The notes below the pieces were generated by a model, which saw only the letters and a list, made by a program, of their open reading frames with translations, had not been told where the DNA came from and did not search any database. Shown here piece by piece: positions 36,201 through 48,200 of a stretch of DNA of 64,000 nt. The position numbers and the translations under genes were made by a program. Positions within the stretch are counted from its first letter, which is position 1. Each line of letters opens with the position of its first letter. Location of the stretch: the NCBI GenBank assembly GCA_029582155.1, contig CM055909.1:49230412-49294411 (forward strand). The letters run 5' to 3'. Source of the stretch: Panopea generosa (lineage: Eukaryota; Mollusca; Bivalvia; Adapedonta; Hiatellidae).

Positions 36201-39200
36201 ACATCATTGATCTGTCTGACATCTGACATCATTGATCTGTCTGACATCATTGATCTGTCTGACATTATTGATCTGTCTGGTGTCATTGATTTGTCTGACA
36301 TTATTGATTTGTCTAAGTTAAATGATCTGTCTGGCAACATTGATTGGTCTTGTCTAGCAACATAGATCTGTCTGACTTCATTGATTTGTCTGATTTAAAT
36401 TATTTGTCCGGCAACATCAATTTGTCTTGTCTGGCAGCGTTGATTATTCTCACAGTTTTGATTTGTCTGACATCCTTGACTGTAGTTTAGCTTCTGGGCA
36501 ATATGTTTCTCAGGCACCATTTAATATCTTGGGGGTACCAGAACATTTCTTTGTCATGACAAAATTTGAGTTTTCTGACACCATGTAGATGGTATGATAA
36601 TGAAAATAGAGAATAGAAAAATCTGGAAATATAAAAAAAACTGTGGTAAAGCTAGCAGAGGATAAACCAAAGGATTGGAGAACATGGTTGATAATCAGTG
36701 TTTTGGAGAAAAAAGTGTAATTGCGTTATTGCCTACTTTGTTATATAAGTTTATTGCTTTAAAACTGCAGAAAGAACAAACTGATAATAAAAGATTGAAG
36801 AAAAGAATAGAAGACATGGAAAAAGCTGTTAAAGAAATGGAGGAAAAGTTTGAGTAAGTGTATACTTTTTAGCTCGCCAGGACGAAGTGACCCCGGCATT
36901 GTCGTCGTCTGTAGACACCCAGGTTAAACTCTTGCATTTAAGTTTAAGATATCTATGCAACCAACCATTGGATGTGAATGAAACTTTGCATGTGTCTTTA
37001 CCATCCTCAATGGAACACACACAGACAAGAACCATAACTCTGGATTGCATTTTGGCACAGTTATGGCCCTTTTTGGACATAGACGACTTAGACACCCAGG
37101 GGCGAGCTTTGTTGTCTTCTGACAACTCTTGATACTGTTCAAGCAATTTGCTTGAATTTCAACTGTTTTCCATTAGTTTATATACTAATTCATTTTAACT
37201 TGATTGCAAACTAAGCTCAGTGATATGAACCACTCTTGTGTTTGTTTCCTGGGTGGAACCAGTACTGATTGCTTCTTTTTGAGAGGCCATCAGGCCTGGG
37301 TTGGGGATCAAACCCTCTACCTCCAGAGTGGGCAGCCAACATTCTATGCACTGCACTACCATCCCATTTTTACCATTTCATTGTCTATTGTGACTGTATT
37401 CTATTTGGTAAAAATTTCTTTTTATTTCTTTAATATGATAATTCACACAGATGAGAGAAAAAAAGGAACTACTATGTATATAAAATCGGGGTGGTAGTGC
37501 AAAAGTGAGGCGAGTGTTGGCCACTCATGCTCGAGGTTGCGGGTTTGATCCCTATTTCGAACTGTTGGTCTCTAAAAAACACTGGCTCTAATCAGGAAGC
37601 TGACAGAAGAGCAGTTCATTTAAGTGTTGGGCTTACTTCACAATCAAGCTAAAATAAATTAGTATAAACTAAATACTATGCAGATGGCCTGGTGCAGTAT
37701 GAATGAAGTTTGTGATGTCATATGATATCTACAAAGTGTATGGAACTATCTGAAATTAAGGCACACATCTGATGTAGACTTTAATAGCAAAATTTGCTGA
37801 AAAAGCAGTTTAATAAAGGAAATCAGTAAACGTTAACACTTTTGATCATTCATGCTTTCATAATTGTGTATAAATGCAGGTTAAATCACTGTTAAGATAA
37901 TTATTTTCTTAAAAGAGGTGAATCCCTTTTATTGATTGAATATTTAGCATAATTTTTATGCCATCGAGGGATAACAGACGATCATTTAACCTAACCACTG
38001 TTTCCTGGGATTAACCGGTACTCGAGAGCACCCCGTCTCCTCAAGTAACTGATAACTTTCTCACTTGAATCAGTGGTGCGAGACGAATGAAAATGAGACA
38101 AATGTCGTATATCAATCATCACTGAGACTGTTGCCGGGCCCTGGATTGATAGTCAGACGTGTAACCGACTTTTAAGATTTACTACTCTTTCTGGGTACTT
38201 AATAGAAAGTGTCTGTGATGCTGTGTATATTACATATATATAAGTTATATTTATTTTTATAAATCTGACCTTTATATAGCATGTGAGTAGTCTGGATCCT
38301 ACTCATATTAAGCTATCAGTTCATGTATGTAAATTTGTCCACCAAGTCCAGATGTGTTGCATATAAATCCATAGTATATAAGTCATGGTTTACACCAAAT
38401 TTATTGGTTTGGCAGAGGCCTTGATATTGTATCTATGGTTTGCATTGTAGCTAGGCATGCTCGCCGTAATCTAATCTATATATATACCTGTTGAATATGG
38501 CTTATAGGACTCCAGTCTCCATGATTGGATAGAATTTTACATTCTGAATGTAATGTATGCTTGGCTGGTGTAACTTATACAAGCCTCATTTTCATTATCA
38601 CCGTCACCTTGTTTGTTGGAAAATGCCGGATTGTTGTACTTTCTGTTTCAGATGAAAATGTTATCAGCCCTTTACAAGAGTAATGGGCAAATACAATGTG
38701 AAATTATGGTGAATGTAGATGCTGTTTTGTTTTTTGTACACAATGGATCCAATTTCATTGGGTTATTTTACAACTGACCTGATGCAAGAATCACTTTCGC
38801 TCCGCCCACTGGTCATGTGACATTGTTTGGCAAAGTAAATACAATGTAATATTTACTTAAACATTGTTTGTCTAAGGAAAATGGTGAAATAGCAACCAAT
38901 ATTGATTGTTAACTAGATAATTGACTTGTTTGATTGACAATCTGCATCAGGTCGTTTACCTTGTATCACAGTAAAACCATTTAAATACATCATTTATACC
39001 TTCCTTTTATAATCTTCCTTTTTAGACGTGAAGCTGCTGCAGTGAATGCTAACAGACAAGTTCGGAAACTGAAGGAGGAGTTGGATGATGCAGAATTGAA
39101 ATCCACAGAGGTTACCAAGGTAATGGCCTTGACATTCATAAACCTCTTATTTACCTTTGTGAACTGTCAGTGACCTCTAGGGTCAATACTAGTAATAGTA

Positions 39201-42200
39201 AAACCTTGACATTCATAAACCTCTTATTTACTTTTGTGAACTGCCAGTGACCTCTAGGGTCAATACTAGTAATAGTAAAATATTGACATTCATAAACCTC
39301 TTATTTACTTTTGTGAACTGTCAGTGACCTCTAGGGTCAATACTAGTAATAGTCAAACCTTTCTTAAGATCCTAGTCAGGAGAATAAAAGCCAAGTTGGT
39401 ATCTTAGTTAATACAGTTTGATGTAAACAGAAACTGTAAAAGTCAGAATGACAGAAAGTTGCTGAACACAGGTGGTAGCCTAATAGAGGTGATGTTTAAC
39501 ACAGTATTTCCAGTAAGTTTATTTCAGTGTGGTATTTCTGTTGTAGCATTTAATATCATGTATATAATTTTCTCCCATTTTTATAAGCAAGGAAGTTGGT
39601 GATTTTTTTTAGAATTAGTAAATGTGTGTACAATATTATTAACATCCAGCTATAAGTATTTCTAATAGATAATTTTGTTTTCATGAAAAATTTGTAAATG
39701 CTGAAAAATTGCAGAATAGCACAGGTTGAATAAGTTTTGTTTTTTTTGTTTGTTCAAATGTGCAGGTAAATAAGAACACAATTTTTAACATTAGCTTATT
39801 TTTTTACAATAAGAAAAAATAGGGACGCCGGATTTGGTAAACCAACAATTAGAAAAATCTGTCCTCATGTTAATTTTGTTGTAATGACTATAAGTTAAAA
39901 ATTGACAATAATATTTTCATTTATCACATCACAGAGCAGAGATGCTGTCATAACTAGGGTAAATTATATTTTCTCATTAGATGCATGGTCATTGTTTCAA
40001 CCGTATATTAAAATGATTCACTCAATGTTGTAAAGTTAAACGATCAATGGCATGACAAATATACATTATATACAGTCAAATCTGTCATAAGCAGCCAGTC
40101 AGTGGAAGGAGTAAATGTAGTTTTAAAGACAGGTTAATGCTTAATACAGGTTATTTTCTCTGAAAGCATAGATATGGGAAATAACAAATGTGGCTGCATA
40201 AGACAAGTGGCAGCTTAATAGAGGTGACCACTAACACAGATTTGACTGCACATTGGTGTGCAAAATCTTTCTATACCAGGAATATCTACGATGAAAAGTT
40301 GTTTTGATTTTTGTTTTTCAAAAGACAACAAGAATCTTTAAAGTCTGTGTAGTTATGAATATCTGAGGCATGAGATGGATGTGGTACAATACCTAAGGCA
40401 TGAGATGGATGTGGTAAAATACCTAAGGTGTGAGGTAGGTGTGGTCAAATATCTAAGGTGTGCGGTGGGTGTGATCAAATATCTGAAGCATGAGGTGGGT
40501 GTGGTCAAATTTCAGAGGCATTAGGTGGGAGTGGTCAAATATCTTAGACGTGAGGTGGATGTGGTCAAATATCTGAGGCGTGATGTAGGTGTGGTCAAAT
40601 ATCTGAGGCACAAGGTGGGTGTGGTAAAATATCTGAGGCGTGTGGTGTGTTGGTCAAATATCTGAGGCGTGAGGTGGGTGTGGTCAAATATCTGAGGGGT
40701 GAGGTTGGTGTGGTCAAATATCTGAGGCATGAGGTGGGTGTGGTCAAATATCTGAGGTGTAAGATTGGTGTGGTCAAATATCTGAGGTATGAGGTGGGTG
40801 TGGTTAAATATCTGGATGTGAGGCAGGTGTGGACAAATGGTGACAGATGCGATCCCAGATCATGAGATTATCTTGAGCAAGACACATGATCCAACAACAA
40901 TAAATTATGCTTAGTAATCGTTTTTCCCCAGGAACACATTGAGAATATTTTTTTAAGGTGTAAGAAGTTTACAGTCGATGTAAAATAAATAAGTTAAAAC
41001 TATTACACTTCTCCAAAACTACTTCGTACTTCTCCATTAACTTGTTAGCATGATCTACCTATTCATAAAAGCAATGCTGTGAATTTGAAGTCAGAGAATA
41101 GCTGTAGAAAATATAGAGTTTTCATAGATTATAATGAAATTTGTAATTTGACTAAAAATATGCTAAACTCAGGATTTTATTAAAAAAAACATGTTATTTT
41201 TATTCAGATGTTTCATTCTATTCTGGTTCATTTTGTCTTTCTTTAAATATATAAATATATTGAATTTTCAACACATTACAAAAAATGATTAACCAAGTAT
41301 GAAATACCTGGAAAGATTTCTATACATGTTACATTATGTCATAATTTTGTATGAATTGTTAACTATAAGTGATTTCCATAAGTAAGCATGTTTTGTGATA
41401 CACTCATAAAGGGAATCAGCATTGATGTAGTGATACAGCATTGGTTGAAGAGTCCTGGGTTCAATCCCTGGCCAGAGCCGTGTTTTGTATCCGGGAACCG
41501 GACAATTTATTCACATATATAATTAGTACTGGTTCCACTAATTAAAGCACCAATCATAATCTGTTGTCAGAACTAGTTTCACTGTTGATGTAATATAAAC
41601 ATGTTTATAACACACTAAAATTGTAGATATTATTTTTAATCAACTGTATTGTTTAATAAAGAATGAAATAATTTTTTCAGGAGAAAAAAACAAGGATTAA
41701 AAGCAGCAAAATTAACATATTTCTGAAAAGAAAACCAAATGCTCAAGGACATTTATACGATGTAACTAAAACCCCTTTGACCCCTAGTTATAGTACATCA
41801 TTAAAATGATATACAGCACATGGAAAAGATTAGATAAAGTTGGATAAGTGTCGCAGGCATCATTTTAACATGGGGAAAGCACCTGGAATCTTATTCACTG
41901 ACCAATTTTAAGAATATTCTTAGACTTGAATTCAACAATGAATTTTGAAAAACATGCTTGGAGACCATTTTAGAGACAAAAATTTGCACAATGTAGGGAC
42001 ACCTGATATATAGTCAAAATAACTTTCACAATAATTCTATATATCATGATAAACTAGATAAGTAAGGTTGAAATTTATATTTTTAAGCTAAAGTCAAAGA
42101 CCATTCTCAAGAATGGTTGGTAAATATGGCCCCTGGCTGGGTTCCTAAACATAGCCAAACATAGCCAATTTTAAGCTCATCTGTGCTGTCTCCGTAACAT

Positions 42201-45200
42201 CTTGTCTGCCATTGTTATTCCCAACAATTTCTTTAACCCTTTACACCATAGATACGCGTTTTCATGCACCAATCACAGAAGGTCTTTGAAAACAGTGCAG
42301 GAAGAGTTCAGATTGCTTGTAACAAGCAATCTGAACACTTCCTGCACTGTTTTCCACTCTGTCAGTTAATATAAACATAATTCATCCAATAATTCAAAAG
42401 CTTTCTATATTAGGTGTCCAAATGCGTCTATATGAAGTAAAGGGTTAAATGGTTTCTTCTCTGGAACCAGAGAACAGATTTTACTGAAACTTGGTCACAC
42501 TGTTCCCTTAGTGTATTTCAAATTTGGATTTTTTATGGCCACCCTAATTTTGATTTGGCCATCGTTATAAAATAGACTACACTTGAAAAAGTTTCAAACA
42601 ACACTTTCATTTAACCCTTTTATTCAGTGTTGATCAAATCCATGTGCATCCTTGGATGAGCCTTTCATATGTCTGTGTTTGTGCTCTTTGTAAAATGTTC
42701 TAAAATGTCAACACAGGGCTTTGAAGTTTACCTTGGTTTGTAATATTAGAGCAGATGAGTGTAGCATCAAGTCCATTGTTGACCATCTTGTTATTGTCAT
42801 GTTACCCAGTACACTGATTGTGTTATTGTCATGTTTACGTGATAGTGAACTTGACACAATATGTCTTCATATTAGATGTTCACATACATTTTTATATGTG
42901 ACATTTGTATGATATCAATCATGTCAGTGTATCAAAACAAACCAAAACATATATCCTGTGCTAATATAATGTAATTTTCTTGGGGATATTTCATTTCTTA
43001 AATGAAACAATTTCAGGATAGGAAAGCAAGAAGTCACAGCTATAAAGTTAAACCTAACGGACATGTATATGATGTGGTAAAAACTCCCTTGACCAATGGT
43101 CAGGGTTTCAGTGTGGTCAAGAAAATGTCATGCAAGGGAAACACAACCTGATCAAAACATAACATAAAGATTTATAAAAAATTACTTTTTATTGTAACTA
43201 AAACAGCTTTACAATCAAAAGCTCTTAAAGATAGTTATTGAAATTTTTGCATTTAATATGGTCTCATATATTTCATATTTTATGTGTGAGCAATTTAAGT
43301 TCACCATGACCCTTTTGTTTATCATGGTGTAATAACAAACAAAACAGTGCATTTATCTTGTTTAGGTCATAGGCCAAAATTAAAATATTGTTTGTTTGCT
43401 CTCTCCCTACTTACCCATAAAAAAACAGCCTTAACTCAAAATATCTTTATCACAGTTTAGAGAAATTACTTACCAGTAAATATGTATGGTATTCAATTAA
43501 TTTTAAGTATAATTTTATTGTTTGATTATTTAAAAAAATTTGAAGATTTTCTCTACCTACCAAATTTTGAAAACTAGGATTAGAAAGAGCACAAAAAATT
43601 AATTTTAATATTGGCCCTACCTGTTACTGTTAATGTTTTATGCACACACAAGCAAAACAAGATACTTTTAGGGTGTTTGTTTTAAGCACAGGGGCTAGTT
43701 ACATTATATATTATATATATTCTAAATCCCTATATACAGTATAGTCTTTATTATACTATATAAAGCGATATTGAATATAATTATATTGTCACTAGCCGTG
43801 TGGTTTTAATTTGCAACCTTTTATATTGAAATAATTATTTGAATTTTTATAGGTAATTTTCAATGCAATTATATGTCTTGTATGGTTCTACTACCAAGAT
43901 AACACAAATTTATGGATGGAAGTAAAAAATTAATTGTGTGCAAATAGCAGCCAAAAATAAAAGCTATCATCACATTTAAGGTGATTTGTTAATAACATTT
44001 CAAATTTTAATGCATAAGTTAACTTTATATGTACTCAGTGTATCCAATAGAACTGTCATAGTGACAAGGTAAATCACTGCTTAATATCCACTGTTTATAC
44101 CTGTTGGTTAATTTTAAGTCTTTGAGAGAAATTGAGAGTGAGCCTGGAATCTTTCATCATACTGATGTTGCATAATCATTATAATATTATAATGCCAACA
44201 GGATGGAAAACTTTAGACTCACTCTCCGTTATTGACCTTTTTGTGTTGTTATGCTGTAAATCATAATGTTTTCATTCATTAATTGTTTCAACATACAGTC
44301 AAACCTGTCTTAATCAGCCATTGAAGGGAAGGAGCAAAATTGGCCTTTTAAGACAGGTTGTTGCTTAAAACAGGTTAATTTGCTCTGAAAGCATAGAAAT
44401 TGGAAATAGCAAATGTGGCTGCTTAAGACAAGTGGCTGCTTAATAGAGGTGACCGCTTACACTGGTTTTGACTGTACACAATTTACCATATTCTTTTGAA
44501 TATATTAGCACACACAAGGTCATAATGACTTGCAGGCTGATTTTGAAGTCAAATCTGGTGGAAACCAGCCCTTATCCTTGTGTAACATGCAGGCATATTG
44601 CTTTATATTGAAATATGTTGTTTACATGCTGTCACCTGTTTAAAGTTAAAACAAGACTAATTTTGATTGGCTGGTTAATATAGAGTTGACTGATTTACTA
44701 TATAATTTTGTAAAATACATGATTGGCTATTTAATATTTAGTACAAACTTGACTGGTTTACTGTATAATTATGTAAAATTCATGATTTACACCTTTTGTA
44801 ATATTTCCAGTATGTCTTTTATTCTTTGTCATAAAAAATGTCACTTTCCTCTTTATTATTTGATGTGTATGCCTATAAAAGCAACTATAAATCATTTGTT
44901 TCTTAATTTCAAAATATATTAACCTGGAAAACAGTTCCAACTATGTCCAAAATGTGAGCGTGCAACCAACAAGGTATAATTAATGTATTTAAATGTTCAC
45001 ATACATTGTATATTCACAGTTGATAGTGGTAATATTGTCAACAGACTTTCACCACACAAATTTTTGTGAAGTATTGTTTGTAAATTACAAAGATGAATTA
45101 TTTTTTCGAACACCTTAAAACATCCACTATTTTGTACACGATTGTATTTGAACAAATTGATTATGTTTCCCTCAAATTGATAATGATATATTAATCATAA

Positions 45201-48200
45201 ATAGCATCTCATTCAATGTCACAACTTCCAGCAATGGTTGTTTTTTCTTATAATGAAATTTTTAGTTCATGTTGGTTTGAAATAATATACATGTAAAACT
45301 TTTTTTAAATTGTTTCATTATCTACTGAAATCAAACTATAATTTATAGAGTTATCTGAATATGGTGTGTGAGTTATTTGTCATTGCTCTTTCCTACAAAT
45401 ATAGGTCCTCCACTGGGCCCAGTAAACTCAGTCAGTAGCGTGTCTGACTTTCAATCCAATGGTTGTGAGTTGGAATCCCCACCAGGCAACAGCGTCCATG
45501 ATGATTCATATTGCATTTCATTTTCTCTAACCACTGATTCAAGTGGGAAATTTATCAACTATATAGGTGTGCTTGAGTACTGGGCAACCTTCCAGAACCC
45601 CAGGAAAGAATGGTTAGGTAAACTGATCATCTGAAAGCCCTCGATGGCAGAAAAATGAAGCTGAGTATTCAAACAAACTGAGGCCATGTATAACTTACAA
45701 TCTGTCAAACAAACTGAGGCCATGTATAACTTACAATCTGTCAAACAAACTGAGGCCATGTATAACTTACAATCTGTCAAACAAACTGAGGCCATGTATA
45801 ACTTATAATCTGTCAAACAAACTGAGCCCATGTATAACTTACAATCTGTCAAACAAACCGAGGCCATGTATAACTTACAATCTGTCAAACAAACCGAGGC
45901 CATGTATAACTTACAATCTGTCAAACAAACTGAGGCCATGTATAACTTACAATCTGTCAAACAAACTGAGGCCATGTATAACTTACAATCTGTCAAACAA
46001 ACTGAGGCCATGTATAACTTACAATCTGTCAAACAAACTGAGGCCATGTATAACTTACAATCTGTCAAACAAACTGAGGTCATGTATAACTAACAATCTG
46101 TCAAACAAACTGAGGCCATGTATAACTTACAATCTGTCAAACAAACTGAGGCCATGTATAACTTACAATCTGTCAAACAAACTGAGGCCATGTATAACTT
46201 ACAATCTGTCAAACAAACTGAGGCCATGTATAACTTATAATCTGTCAAACAAACTGAGGTCATGTATAACTAACAATCTGTCAAACAAACTGAGGCCATG
46301 TATAACTTATATTCTGTCAAACAAACTGAGGCCATGTATAACTTACAATCTGTCAAACAAACTGAGGCCATGTATAACTTACGATCTGTCAAACAAACTG
46401 AGGCCGTGTATAACTTACGATCTGTCAAACAAACGGAGGCCATGTATAACTTATATTCTGTCAAACAAACTGAGGCCATGTATAACTTACAATCTGTCAA
46501 ACAAACTGAGGCCATGTATAACTTACAATCTGTCAAACAAACTGAGGCCATGTATAACTTACAATCTGTCAAACAAACTGAGGCCATGTATAACTTACAA
46601 TCTGTCAAACAAACTGAGGCCATGTATAACTTATAATCTGTCAAACAAACTGAGGCCATGTATAACTTACAATCTGTCAAACAAACTGAGGCCATGTATA
46701 ATTTGTAATCTGTCAAAAAAACTGAGGCCATTTATAACTTACAATCTGTCAAACAAACTGAGGCCATGTATAACTTACAATCTGTCAAACAAACTGAGGC
46801 CATGTATAACTTACAATCTGTCAAACAAACTGAGGCCATGTATAACTAACAATCTGTCAAACAAACTGAGGCCATGTATAACTTACAATCTGTCAAACAA
46901 ACTGAGACCATGTATAACTTACAATCTGTCAAACAAACTGAGGCCATGTATAACTTACAATCTGTCAAACAAACTGAGGTCATGTATAACTTACAATCTG
47001 TCAAACAAACTGAGGCCATGTATAACTTATAATCTGTCAAACAAACTGAGGCCATGTATAACTTACAATCTGTCAAACAAACTGAGGCCATGTATAACTT
47101 ACAATCTGTCAAACAAACTGAGGTCATGTATAACTTATATTCTGTCAAACAAACTGAGGCCATGTATAACTTACAATCTGTCAAACAAACTGAGGCCATG
47201 TATAACTTACAATCTGTCAAACAAACTGAGACCATGTATAACTTACAATCTGTCAAACAAACTGAGGCCATGTATAACTTACAATCTGTCAAACAAACTG
47301 AGGCCATTTATAACTTACAATCTGTCAAACAAACTGAGGCCATGTATAACTTACAATCTGTCAAACAAACTGAGGCCATGTATAACTTACAATCTGTCAA
47401 ACAAACTGAGGCCATGTATAACTTACAATCTGTCAAACAAACTGAGGCCATGTATAACTTACAATCTGTCAAACAAACTGAGGCCATGTATAACTTACAA
47501 TCTGTCAAACAAACTGAGGTCATGTATAACTTATATTCTGTCAAACAAACTGAGGCCATGTATAACTTACAATCTGTCAAACAAACTGAGGCCATGTATA
47601 ACTTACAATCTGTCAAACAAACTGAGACCGTGTATAACTTACAATCTGTCAAACAAACTGAGGCCGTGTATAACTTACAATCTGTCAAACAAACTGAGGC
47701 CGTGTATAACTTACAATCTGTCAAACAAACTGAGGCCGTGTATAACTTACAATCTGTCAAACAAACTGAGGCCGTGTATAACTTACAATCTGTCAAACAA
47801 ACTGAGGCCGTGTATAACTTACAATCTGTCAAACAAACTGAGGCCGTGTATAACTTACAATCTGTCAAACAAACTGAGGCCGTGTATAACTTACAATCTG
47901 TCAAACAAACTGAGGTCATGTATAACTTACAATCTGTCAAACAAACTGAGGCCATGTATAACTTACAATCTGTCAAACAAACTGAGGCCATGTATAACTT
48001 ACAATCTGTCAAACAAACTGAGGCCATGTATAACTTACAATCTGTCAAACAAACTGAGGCCATGTATAACTTACAATCTGTCAAACAAACTGAGGCCATG
48101 TATAACTTACAATCTGTCAAACAAACTGAGGCCATGTATAACTTACAATCTGTCAAACAAACTGAGGCCATGTATAACTTACAATCTGTCAAACAAACTG

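Noticed and set aside
34098..36365. Many overlapping open frames with IDLSDI or SDRSIM repeats
   Set aside because: By-products of the 18-bp array; several mutually overlapping frames on both strands cannot all be real.
36675..36857. Separate 60-codon gene starting at 36675
   Set aside because: The conserved part begins at the acceptor 36770|36771; upstream codons are intronic and the frame is CCDC89 exon 5.
36887..37142. Overlapping frames of 81, 72 and 105 codons
   Set aside because: All within repeat family M12, also found at 22466-22905.
45368..45634. 88-codon plus-strand frame with GPPLGP
   Set aside because: Translation of the S2 SINE.
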